A model generated the notes under the pieces. The model saw only the letters and a list, made by a program, of their open reading frames with translations. It ran no database searches and was not told where the DNA came from. A stretch of 64,000 nt of DNA from a bacterium (GTDB taxonomy: Bacteria; JACRDZ01; JAQUKH01). Made by a program: the position numbers and the translations under genes. Of the stretch, positions 34,292 through 42,099 are shown piece by piece; positions within the stretch are counted from its first letter, which is position 1; every line of letters starts with the position of its first letter. The stretch is taken from positions 11,082-75,081 of the forward strand of contig JAQUKH010000009.1 of NCBI GenBank assembly GCA_028719205.1, written 5' to 3'.

Positions 34292-36064
34292 ATGAGGAAA
34301 TTTTTTAATTTGGCTTATAAAAATTTATACAGGCGAAAAATAAGGTCAATGCTTACGATCGGCGGTGTAGGCGTGGCAGTGGCGGTATTGGTGAGCCTTT
34401 TAGGATTTAATTCCGGGTATCGTATCGCGCTGGAAAAGGATGTTTCCGGTATGGGATACCAGGTTTTAATTACCGCTAAGGGATGTCCATATGAATTGGC
34501 GACTGTGGCTTTATCCGGGACAGGGGCACTGCGTTATCTTACGGATGACACGATAGCAAAAGTAAAACAGGACAAAGAGATCGCTGAATTAACTCCAATG
34601 TTAATGAATCCGCTGATTAAAGAAAACGGGAATGGTTTTTATACCTTCTGGGGGATAGACAAGGATAGTTACACGAAACTTCGCCCAATGATGCAGATAG
34701 CGAAAGGCAAACATAAAGAAAGGATTACTGATCCATCTTCGGGAAAAGAGACTGAAAAAGAAATAGACGGGCCAATGGGCAGGTGGTTTAAAACTCGTGA
34801 GATTAAAGCGGACGAGATCTATTTGAAGAATGGTAAAGTCTTAAAAGGTTTGATCACGGGCGAGGGAAAATATGAAAAGGTTGTGGGAACTGAACTTGAT
34901 CCGGTCAGCGGGGATTTTGTCCAGAAAAAGAAAATGGTTTCAACGGTCAAGGTTATGCTTCCATCAAGAGTGTACAATAAAATAGATGTCGAAAGTGTAA
35001 AGACTGCAAAAATCGGAGAAGAACTGAAAGATGAATTGTATTTAAAGGATGGAAGTAAAATAACAGGAGTGATACTTAATGAGACGAAGGATGTATACAA
35101 TGTAGGAGATGTAGAATTGGCTTATCCCAACAGTGAAGAAATTGATCTGGAACAGGTTGCTGTTGAGGCTAATGGCAGTCCGAAAATTATTAAATATGAC
35201 AAGGGCGAGGAAATTGAACTGGTTATGGGCTGGGAGGCCGCGCAAACGGGATTTGTTCAGGTCGGTCAGAAACTGGCGATTAATGTTAAAGAAATGGCAA
35301 GAGAAAAAGTTAAGGAAAAAATAACCGACCCGGTCAGCGGGAAATCAAAAGAGATCGAAAAAGAAATAGAAAAACCTGTATCAACTTCTTATACCTTCAG
35401 AGTAGTCGGGATCCTGGAAAAAGGAGGAGGCCAGGATGATGGTTCATATTTTATCCAGATAGAAGAGGCGCAAAGAATTTTCAGGAAATACAAAATGCTT
35501 ACAGGTATCGGTGTCAGGCTGAATAATCTTGCCCAGCTTCCATTGTTTACAGACAGGATCTACAACCGTAAAGAATTGGGAGAAACACAGATCGTAAGCC
35601 TCGCGGAGGTGAAAGGAACGATCCTCAATCTGGTGCAGACCGCGAAAATTCTGGTTATGTCGGTGGCGTTTATCGCGATCCTTGTCGCGTTGATCGGAGT
35701 AATGAACACTATTTTGATGAGCGTGTTTGAGCGGACCCAGGAAATAGGAATTATGAAAGCGATAGGCGCGTCGCGTATGGATATATTTAAACTTATCTGG
35801 CTGGAGACAATTGTTATCTGTGTATTTGGAGGTATTTTGGGGACGATTATTGCCGTAGTTGGAGGAAGTTTTATAGAAAAATTGATCAGAGCGGTAATGT
35901 CCAGGGCGGGTTATGTTCCCGCAGGCCAGATAATTAATTTTACACCTGGCATAATTATCGGTTCATTTGTCGGCGCGATCGTTTTAGGAATTTTATCTGG
36001 GATCTGGCCCGCATACCGCGCGGCAAAGATGAGGCCTATTGAGGCGATAAGAAGCGGAGAATAA
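34292..36064 (+). CDS. FtsX/MacB-type ABC transporter permease with enlarged periplasmic domain
   Basis: 590 residues. The N-terminus has the MacB entry pattern (AYKNLYRRKIRSMLTIGGVG, first helix about 16-40). A long periplasmic domain follows, then three C-terminal helices (about 450-580) with the FtsX signature TQEIGIMKAIGASRMDIF and the end SGIWPAYRAAKMRPIEAIR. The periplasmic domain holds two similar inserts with the pattern LKNGKVLKGLI and LKDGSKITGVI, and two copies of ITDP-S-SGK-type segments. It is probably an exporter or mechanotransducer rather than an importer. Two ATPase genes follow; there is no second permease. Confidence 0.88.
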   Translation: MRKFFNLAYKNLYRRKIRSMLTIGGVGVAVAVLVSLLGFNSGYRIALEKDVSGMGYQVLITAKGCPYELATVALSGTGALRYLTDDTIAKVKQDKEIAELTPMLMNPLIKENGNGFYTFWGIDKDSYTKLRPMMQIAKGKHKERITDPSSGKETEKEIDGPMGRWFKTREIKADEIYLKNGKVLKGLITGEGKYEKVVGTELDPVSGDFVQKKKMVSTVKVMLPSRVYNKIDVESVKTAKIGEELKDELYLKDGSKITGVILNETKDVYNVGDVELAYPNSEEIDLEQVAVEANGSPKIIKYDKGEEIELVMGWEAAQTGFVQVGQKLAINVKEMAREKVKEKITDPVSGKSKEIEKEIEKPVSTSYTFRVVGILEKGGGQDDGSYFIQIEEAQRIFRKYKMLTGIGVRLNNLAQLPLFTDRIYNRKELGETQIVSLAEVKGTILNLVQTAKILVMSVAFIAILVALIGVMNTILMSVFERTQEIGIMKAIGASRMDIFKLIWLETIVICVFGGILGTIIAVVGGSFIEKLIRAVMSRAGYVPAGQIINFTPGIIIGSFVGAIVLGILSGIWPAYRAAKMRPIEAIRSGE

Positions 36065-36078
36065 AGGAGGGGACCAAA

Positions 36079-36768
36079 ATGGAAAATACACAAGTTATAA
36101 ATACAAAAGGATTAAAAAAGGTCTACCGCCTTTATGCTGAAGAAATAGCCGCGCTCAAAGGAATAGATCTTAGTATAAATAAAGGAGAATTTGTTTCAAT
36201 AATGGGGCCATCGGGCGCCGGAAAAACCACATTTTTAAATCTTGTCGGATGCTTGGATCATATAACATCCGGGGATTTGACGGTGCTTGGCAAAAATCTT
36301 AATTCATTCGATGACTCCCGTATGCGTGACCTGAGGCTCCATCACCTGGGATTTGTTTTTCAGGAATTTTTTCTGGTGAAAGAGCTGACTGCCCTGGAGA
36401 ATGTGGAATTACCCATGCTGTTTGCCGACAACAAGGACCTAAGCTGGGCAAAACATTTGATAGAAAGAGTGGGGCTTGGAAAAAGAATGAATCATTTGCC
36501 TAAAGAAATGTCTGGCGGAGAGATGCAGAGAGTTGCTATCGCGCGGGCATTGGCAAATAAGCCGGATATTGTATTGGCTGATGAGCCTACAGGAAATCTG
36601 GATACAAAGAACGCCCAGAGTATTTACGATCTTTTCAGGGAACTGGGTAAGGAAGAAAATCTTACGATTATCGCGGCTACTCATAATGTAAAACTGGCTT
36701 ATCAGGCGGACAGGGTTGTGCATTTGCGTGAAGGGCGTATTGAAAAAGATGAAATTGTTAAACATTAA
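36079..36768 (+). CDS. ABC transporter ATP-binding protein 1 (MacB/LolD type)
   Basis: 229 residues with all ATPase motifs: Walker A GPSGAGKTT, Q-loop FVFQEFFLV, signature MSGGEMQRVAIARAL, Walker B VLADEPTGNLD and the H-loop His in AATHN. The A-loop Tyr is in KVYRLYAEEIAALKG. It lies 14 bases after the permease with an AAGGAGG site. Sequence type and context fit the family that partners FtsX/MacB permeases. Confidence 0.93.
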   Translation: MENTQVINTKGLKKVYRLYAEEIAALKGIDLSINKGEFVSIMGPSGAGKTTFLNLVGCLDHITSGDLTVLGKNLNSFDDSRMRDLRLHHLGFVFQEFFLVKELTALENVELPMLFADNKDLSWAKHLIERVGLGKRMNHLPKEMSGGEMQRVAIARALANKPDIVLADEPTGNLDTKNAQSIYDLFRELGKEENLTIIAATHNVKLAYQADRVVHLREGRIEKDEIVKH

Positions 36769-36772
36769 TTAA

Positions 36773-36838
36773 TTGTAGGGGCAGACCCATGTGTCTGCCC
36801 AAAAATAATGGGGCGAACACATGGGTTCACCCCTACAA
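36773..36838. repeat. GTAGGGGCGA-type double palindrome
   Basis: Two hairpins, GGGGCAGAC/GTCTGCCC and GGGGCGAAC/GTTCACCCC, both with a CATGTG/ACATGG-like loop, bracketed by TTGTAGGGG and CCCCTACAA. The whole element is itself an inverted repeat. Relatives lie at 44,283, 44,387, 44,453 and 45,058. It lies between the two ATPase genes. Confidence 0.85.
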
Positions 36839-36849
36839 AGGAAAATATT

Positions 36850-37542
36850 ATGAATGACATAGTTCTTGAAGCAAAAAACCTGAAGAAATATTATACCCGC
36901 GGCCCGGAAACCGTTAAGGCTCTGGACGGCGTGGATTTCTCGATCAGAAAAGGCGAGATTGTTTCGATCGTCGGGCCCTCGGGTTCGGGTAAAACTACAC
37001 TGATGAATTTGATCAGTTGTCTGGATACGGCTACATCCGGTACCTTGAATGTAGGCGGCGAGGATGTTACGCATTTCAGTGAGTCACAACTCATTAATGT
37101 GCGGCGAAATTATCTCGGGTTTATCTTTCAGCAGTTTTATCTTATTCCAAATCTTTTCGCGGTGGAAAATATAGAATTGCCGCTGGTTTTCGCGAAAAAA
37201 CCTATTGACCAGAAAAAAATACTTGAGGTTATTGAACTCGTCGGGCTAAAAGGGCGAGAAAATATTCCGGCATTTATGCTTTCAGGCGGAGATAAACAGC
37301 GCATTGCGATTGCCCGCGCTTTGATCAATGACCCTAAGCTTCTCATTGCGGATGAGCCTACGGGAAAACTGGAGTTAAAAGTAAGGGATGACCTGCTGGT
37401 TTTATTTAACCAGCTGGTAAAAAAAGGAATTGCTATTTTTATAGCGACGCATGATCTGGAACTGGCAGGCATGACACAGAGGATAATTCATTTGCAGGAC
37501 GGCAAGATAATTCCAAAAGAACAATCAAGTTTATATTATTAA
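36850..37542 (+). CDS. ABC transporter ATP-binding protein 2 (MacB/LolD type, variant D-loop)
   Basis: 230 residues. Motifs: Walker A GPSGSGKTT, Q-loop FIFQQFYL, signature LSGGDKQRIAIARAL, Walker B LLIADEPTGKLE and H-loop His in IATHD. The D-loop that normally reads NLD is KLE here, an unusual change in a residue pair that couples the two ATPase halves. The ATG at 36850 is chosen because the frame upstream of it is part of the palindromic repeat and AAAGGA lies just before it. It probably forms a heterodimer with ATPase 1 on the single permease. Confidence 0.9.
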   Translation: MNDIVLEAKNLKKYYTRGPETVKALDGVDFSIRKGEIVSIVGPSGSGKTTLMNLISCLDTATSGTLNVGGEDVTHFSESQLINVRRNYLGFIFQQFYLIPNLFAVENIELPLVFAKKPIDQKKILEVIELVGLKGRENIPAFMLSGGDKQRIAIARALINDPKLLIADEPTGKLELKVRDDLLVLFNQLVKKGIAIFIATHDLELAGMTQRIIHLQDGKIIPKEQSSLYY

Positions 37543-37564
37543 AATTTATGTGAAAGGGGAAAAA

Positions 37565-38080
37565 ATGAAAAAAAGTATTATATTGTTATTCGGATTTTTA
37601 TTGTTCGCGCAAAGCAATATTTTTGCGATGGATTGTAGTGCGACAGACGATAAAGATACTACTGCGCATGGCGAATCAAAGCATAAAGACATGGAAATGG
37701 CAAAGAAGGATTCAAATGATACAGCTTCAGTCAAGGCGAAAAATATTGGCAATACCGTCTGCCCGGTTACCGGCGAAAAGATCAATGAGAAGTATAAATC
37801 TTCTTACGAATATAAGGACACGACTTATAATTTCTGCTGTGCCGGATGCGTTGATGAATTTAAAAAAGACCCGGGTAAATATATTAAAATAATCGGAGAA
37901 GAACTCCAAAAAAAGTGGGATTTAATGAACCTGAAAGTTAAAGACCCGGTTTGTAACAAGGAAATTAATTCCCAGGAAGCGGATGCGACTTCCGTATATA
38001 ATGGGAAAACATATTATTTCGACTCTAATGAATGTAAAGCAAAATTTGATAAGGAACCGGGAAAGTATATTAAAGATTAA
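37565..38080 (+). CDS. Exported protein with two YHS domains
   Basis: 171 residues with a signal peptide (1-21, ending NIFAM) followed by a charged spacer and two YHS metal-binding domains: CPVTGEKINEK ... FCCAGCVDEF (about 65-105) and DPVCNKEINSQ ... DSNECKAKF (about 125-165). In the second domain the usual FC is FD, so one ligand is missing. YHS domains bind copper and related metals and also occur at the start of the CopA protein upstream. The ATG at 37565 is preferred to the GTG at 37550 because it begins the signal sequence and follows AAAGGGG. Confidence 0.85.
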   Translation: MKKSIILLFGFLLFAQSNIFAMDCSATDDKDTTAHGESKHKDMEMAKKDSNDTASVKAKNIGNTVCPVTGEKINEKYKSSYEYKDTTYNFCCAGCVDEFKKDPGKYIKIIGEELQKKWDLMNLKVKDPVCNKEINSQEADATSVYNGKTYYFDSNECKAKFDKEPGKYIKD

Positions 38081-38129
38081 TTTTTATTTTCGCTAAAAGA
38101 GAAAAAAACAAAAAAGGAGGGAAATGGAT

Positions 38130-38279
38130 ATGAAAGTAAAAGATCCGGTTTGCGGCATGGAAATTAATTCAGAAGAAGCGGAGGCTACCTCTGTGTATAA
38201 TGGGAAAACTTATTATTTCTGCTCGCAAACATGCAAAAATAAATTTGATAAAGACCCGAAAAAATATATTAAAGTATAA
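38130..38279 (+). CDS. Small cytosolic YHS-domain protein
   Basis: A 49-residue protein that is a single YHS domain: DPVCGMEIN at the start and TYYFCSQTCKNKF with three Cys near the middle. It is highly similar to the second YHS domain of the preceding gene (shared EATSVYNGKTYYF), so it is probably a duplication product. AGGAGG at 38115-38120 lies 9 bases before the ATG at 38130; an in-frame ATG at 38124 is too close. It lacks a signal peptide, so the pair could provide periplasmic and cytosolic metal-binding partners. Confidence 0.85.
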   Translation: MKVKDPVCGMEINSEEAEATSVYNGKTYYFCSQTCKNKFDKDPKKYIKV

Positions 38280-38312
38280 TTTGTTTTATCAATTTTAAAT
38301 CAAGGAGAAAAA

Positions 38313-38741
38313 GTGAAAAAAGAAAATAAATTGCCGGGATTTGCGCTGATCTGCTGTCTTTTTATATCCATATCGACCGGTTGTACAACAAGCAGCAATA
38401 ATGTCACACAGCCTTCCGGAACGGTAATTAATGTTTCGGGGGAATGGAATGGACCATGGACAAGCTCGGTTTTTATCGCGTTAAATGTTAAGGGTACTTT
38501 TAAGGCAACAGTAGTTCAGAGTGGAACGGTTTTAACCGGAACAATAAATGTCCCTGAGATAGGCATGACTAACGCGCAGCTAAAAGGGACGGTTGATACA
38601 ACAAATATTACGTTCGGGGATATAGATAATAAAATAGTTTTTACCGGCGTGGTAAGCGGTAATTCTTCAGCATCCGGAACTTATATTTATGCTTATGCTC
38701 CATTGAATGATAATGGGACTTGGAGCGGTACTAAAAAATAA
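38313..38741 (+). CDS. Predicted lipoprotein of unknown function
   Basis: 142 residues with a GTG start at 38313 (CAAGGAG upstream) and a lipoprotein signal ending in SISTGCTTS with Cys24. The mature part is a Thr/Gly-rich beta protein: VSGEWNGPWTSSVFI, then repeated FKATVVQSGTVLTGTI and FTGVVSGNSSASGTY strands. This resembles small single-domain proteins of the outer leaflet. No named family is recognised. Confidence 0.75.
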   Translation: MKKENKLPGFALICCLFISISTGCTTSSNNVTQPSGTVINVSGEWNGPWTSSVFIALNVKGTFKATVVQSGTVLTGTINVPEIGMTNAQLKGTVDTTNITFGDIDNKIVFTGVVSGNSSASGTYIYAYAPLNDNGTWSGTKK

Positions 38742-38838
38742 AAGTTTTTGTTTATTGACTTTCTTATTAATGTATATTTGAATATTGCCGATATTAGTGT
38801 TGTTTTATGGCAATTAATATGCATAGGGAGGGTCTCAT

Positions 38839-39597
38839 ATGAAGAAAATATCTGTTTTCTTTGCAATTATAATGCTGTCAGCCTTTTCAGGTTGTGATCT
38901 AAATAACTTATCGCAAAATACTTCACCGGATACTACACAAAAATTTGTACAAGATACTACTCGATATATTACCCAGGACACAACCAACTATACTCAACAG
39001 GACACTACCAAATATACTATACAAGACACTACACAACAACAGCAATTTAACATAGTTTTACCTTATTTTAATGATTTTGAAAACGGTTCACTGAACGGCC
39101 TTGAAACCTTCTTTAATGAGTGGGTAATTTTAAAGGATTCAGACAACAATAATGTTATTGTTCCCTATTATGCCGATGATAACTCTGATCTGTATCTTGC
39201 TGCTGATCTGAAAACTAATTTTACAATAGAATTCAGATTCAACAGAAGGATGTCGCCCTGTTGGATGGCGTTTGATTTTTCTCAGTATAAGAGGGTTGGC
39301 ATGAATTTGAATAACTGGCTTCTTGTTAACGATAACGGTCTCATTTTTGGAAGAAGAAGTGAATCCCCTTTTGGGTTTGTGAATTATATGACTAACATTA
39401 ATCCGAATAAATGGTACACCTTGAAAATACAGGTAATTAATGCCAACCGGTATGTAATCTCGTTTGACGGTATTCAGGTTATTGATTACACAGACGTCAG
39501 CATAAATACAACTTTAGGTTATAATCTTATTAAATTCGAGGGAAATCCATTAGATGGGTACTATTATCTGGATAATATAAAGGTATCTAATCCTTAA
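38839..39597 (+). CDS. Lipoprotein with QDTT octapeptide repeats and a LamG-like C-terminal domain
   Basis: 252 residues. A lipoprotein signal ends at Cys19 (FSGCDL). Residues about 33-70 are four tandem octapeptides of the form QDTTxYTx, a flexible linker. The C-terminal part (about 75-252) is a jelly-roll, LamG or DUF1080-like fold with FNDFENGSLNG at the start and ISFDGIQVIDYTDVSI plus YYYLDNIKVS at the end, probably carbohydrate-binding. GGGAGG precedes the ATG. A strong terminator follows. Confidence 0.75.
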   Translation: MKKISVFFAIIMLSAFSGCDLNNLSQNTSPDTTQKFVQDTTRYITQDTTNYTQQDTTKYTIQDTTQQQQFNIVLPYFNDFENGSLNGLETFFNEWVILKDSDNNNVIVPYYADDNSDLYLAADLKTNFTIEFRFNRRMSPCWMAFDFSQYKRVGMNLNNWLLVNDNGLIFGRRSESPFGFVNYMTNINPNKWYTLKIQVINANRYVISFDGIQVIDYTDVSINTTLGYNLIKFEGNPLDGYYYLDNIKVSNP

Positions 39598-39618
39598 ATA
39601 TTTATTTTTCTATTTCAG

Positions 39619-39650
39619 GGGCTCCGGTATTTATCGGAGCCCTTTTTTTT
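39619..39650 (+). terminator. Rho-independent terminator
   Basis: A perfect 8-bp stem, GGGCTCCG (39619-39626) with CGGAGCCC (39635-39642), an 8-base loop and a run of eight T. It lies 22 bases after the LamG-like lipoprotein gene. Confidence 0.92.
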
Positions 39651-39818
39651 ATTGCAGAGACATGTCCACGTGCATATCTTCTATTTTTGAAATTGAATGG
39701 AATATTACGAAAAAGATATAAATATTTTTTAAAAATATGGTATTATTCGTTGTGTATGCGTAGATTCTTCAAAAAACGGATTAATTATAAAACTTTTCTT
39801 AGAAAGGAAAATTCAATC

Positions 39819-40355
39819 ATGAAAAAAGTAATTGCAGGGCTTATTCTCGCTGTACTATTGTCTTTTAACCAAAACTTAATGGCAAGTGAGGAGACCCACA
39901 GAAAGACAACAGAAGAATTAATCAAGGTGCTGAAGGTCGAGGAAATGGAAAACCAGGGTTTTGAACAACTTAAACAGATGTTCATGGACCAGACGGATCA
40001 AATGCTAATGTCCCTGCAGGATGATGCAAAAATAAATGCAGCCAAGGAAAAGTATATTGGCATACTAAATAAGGAATTAACCTGGACGAATCTTAAAAGT
40101 AAATATATGGAACTTTATATGGAATTATTTACTGAAGAGGAAATGAAAGGAATTATGGCTTTTTATAAAAGTCCGGCGGGACAAAAGTTTATGGAAAAAA
40201 CTCCAGACCTTATGGATCGGTCCATGCAGATCGGAGAAAAAACGGTATCTGAAATAATGTTAAGAATAGGGAGTGATGATAATGAGAAAGGCGGAAAGGA
40301 TCAGCAGAAAAATGAAATGCCGAAAGATAAAATGCATATGCAAAGGAACAAATAG
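39819..40355 (+). CDS. Exported DUF2059-family protein
   Basis: 178 residues with a signal peptide (1-22, ending NLMAS). The helical DUF2059 core includes YMELYMELFTEEEMKGIMAF and YKSPAGQKFMEKTPDLM, which is the family signature. The family function is not well understood; the protein is presumably periplasmic. The ATG at 39819 is preferred because AGAAAGGA is well placed and the signal peptide starts there; an upstream extension to 39687 would add only a charged leader. The Lys/Asn/Met-rich tail (KDQQKNEMPKDKMHMQRNK) is unusual. Confidence 0.82.
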   Translation: MKKVIAGLILAVLLSFNQNLMASEETHRKTTEELIKVLKVEEMENQGFEQLKQMFMDQTDQMLMSLQDDAKINAAKEKYIGILNKELTWTNLKSKYMELYMELFTEEEMKGIMAFYKSPAGQKFMEKTPDLMDRSMQIGEKTVSEIMLRIGSDDNEKGGKDQQKNEMPKDKMHMQRNK

Positions 40356-40383
40356 TTGAACAATAAATATGTTATAATATATA
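40356..40383 (+). promoter_or_regulatory. Possible promoter for the pyrophosphatase gene
   Basis: TTGAAC (40356-40361) and TATATA (40378-40383), 16 bases apart and about 19 bases before the ATG at 40402. The surrounding AT-richness makes chance matches likely. Confidence 0.35.
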
Positions 40384-40401
40384 TAGTGTGAAAAGGAACA
40401 A

Positions 40402-42051
40402 ATGATGATTGACAATATTTTTGTGATAGGCCATAAAAACCCTGATACAGATTCGGTATGTGCGGCAATTGCATACGCGAAGCTTAAACAGTCGATGGGA
40501 GAGAAAAATGTAGTTTCTGCCAGGGCGGGGAGCCTTAATTTACAGACAGAATTTGTTTTATCATACTTCGGCGTTTCAGCGCCGGTATTTCTTCCGGACA
40601 TCACCCCCAGTGTGGGGCATGCTATGGAAAAAGAAGTAATTTCCTGCAGCAAGAATACATCGATAAAAGAATTATTGGCAATGATGGAAAAGCATAATAT
40701 CCGTTTGATTCCGTTGGCCGATGAAACAGGCCTTTACAGCGGAATGATAAGCTTATTTGATATAGCTCACAATCTTTTTCGTGAGGTCAATCCGATAAAT
40801 TCAAGGGAAATTTTTACTTCGATTAAATTTATTCATGCCTCGCTAGGCGGTAAATTGCTGAATGCCTACCAGCCGGATGATGTTTTTCAGGGAAATTTTC
40901 TGGTAGGCGCTATGAAGGAACTTTCTTTTGGAAAAGTCTTATTCGGGCTGGACCATCAAAAATGCATTGTGATAACCGGGGATAGGGAAGAGATCCAGGA
41001 AATCGCGATCGAGAATGGGGTAAAGGCGCTGATAGTAACGGGCGGATTGCCTGTTTCAAAAGAGATACAACGTATGGCGGTTGAGCATAATGTAAACCTT
41101 ATAGTTTCACCATATGATACTGCTACTACAGTCGGGCTTGTTAAATTAAGTATCCCTGCCTATCGCGTGGCGCAGAATTACGATGGTACGCTTAATGAAA
41201 ATGAATCGCTGGAAGATGCCCGGTTAAAGATCCTTAAGGCTTTCAATCGCGGTATGGCAGTGCTGGATGAAGAACATAAGCTTTGCGGAATGATCACTAT
41301 GGCTGATTTTATGCAATTTTCTAAACCCCGGCTGATTTTGGTTGACCATAATGAGATCTCACAATCAGTTGATGGCGCGGACCAGTGCGAGATCCTGGAG
41401 ATCATAGACCATCATCGTTTAGCTAACCGCGAAACTTTACACCCTATATTGTTCATAAATCAACCTGTGGGAAGCACCTGTACTTTAATAGCCAAGCTTT
41501 ATTTTGAAAAAAATATCGAAATGGATAAAAAGATCGCGGGACTTTTAATTTCCGGTATAATAGCGGATACTTTAAATTTAAAATCACCTACCGCGACAGC
41601 CTTGGACAAGGAAATACTGGAAAAGCTGAATGAAACAGCAAAGCTCGATCTGAAAAAATATAGTGAAAAATTATTGGCTTCCGGAGTAAATATTAAAGGC
41701 CGCAATCCTGAAGAAATTATTCTCAGCGATTTTAAAGAGTATAAAACAGGGAAGATCACTTTTGGGGTAGGGCAGGTGGAATTGGTAGGTTTCAGTGAAT
41801 TTGAGGAAATTAAACACCGGTTCATGGAGGAACTTATAAAAATAAGGCGCAACCGCAAATATAATTTTGCCGCGTTAATGGTAACTGATATTTCGACATC
41901 AAATAGCCTGCTGATCTTTGATGGAGATGTTAATTTATGCCGCCGTCTGGGTTATCCTTTATTGGAACCGCATGTAGCTGAATTAAAAGGTGTCTTGTCC
42001 CGCAAAAAACAGCTGGCCCCGCATCTTTTGAGTATCTTCAAGGAAACTTAA
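40402..42051 (+). CDS. ppaC: Manganese-dependent (family II) inorganic pyrophosphatase with CBS and DRTGG domains
   Basis: 549 residues. The N-terminal DHH domain starts IFVIGHKNPDTDS, with metal ligands His11, Asp15 and Asp17. A CBS-DRTGG-CBS insert follows (about 75-300), with the DRTGG segment near GDREEIQEIAIENGVKALIVTGG. The DHH motif is IIDHHRLANRETLHP and the DHHA2 domain forms the C-terminus. It hydrolyses pyrophosphate to phosphate in the cytosol. The regulatory insert is known in the family to respond to adenine nucleotides, so activity here may be tied to energy charge. Confidence 0.92.
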   Translation: MMIDNIFVIGHKNPDTDSVCAAIAYAKLKQSMGEKNVVSARAGSLNLQTEFVLSYFGVSAPVFLPDITPSVGHAMEKEVISCSKNTSIKELLAMMEKHNIRLIPLADETGLYSGMISLFDIAHNLFREVNPINSREIFTSIKFIHASLGGKLLNAYQPDDVFQGNFLVGAMKELSFGKVLFGLDHQKCIVITGDREEIQEIAIENGVKALIVTGGLPVSKEIQRMAVEHNVNLIVSPYDTATTVGLVKLSIPAYRVAQNYDGTLNENESLEDARLKILKAFNRGMAVLDEEHKLCGMITMADFMQFSKPRLILVDHNEISQSVDGADQCEILEIIDHHRLANRETLHPILFINQPVGSTCTLIAKLYFEKNIEMDKKIAGLLISGIIADTLNLKSPTATALDKEILEKLNETAKLDLKKYSEKLLASGVNIKGRNPEEIILSDFKEYKTGKITFGVGQVELVGFSEFEEIKHRFMEELIKIRRNRKYNFAALMVTDISTSNSLLIFDGDVNLCRRLGYPLLEPHVAELKGVLSRKKQLAPHLLSIFKET

Positions 42052-42099
42052 ATCTGGTCTTTATTCTTAAATTAAATCTAAAAAATATCAAAGGGAAAA

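Noticed and set aside
36808-36849. N-terminal extension of ABC ATPase 2 from the ATG at 36,808
   Set aside because: These codons are part of a palindromic repeat and lack a ribosome site; the ATG at 36,850 matches the family start.
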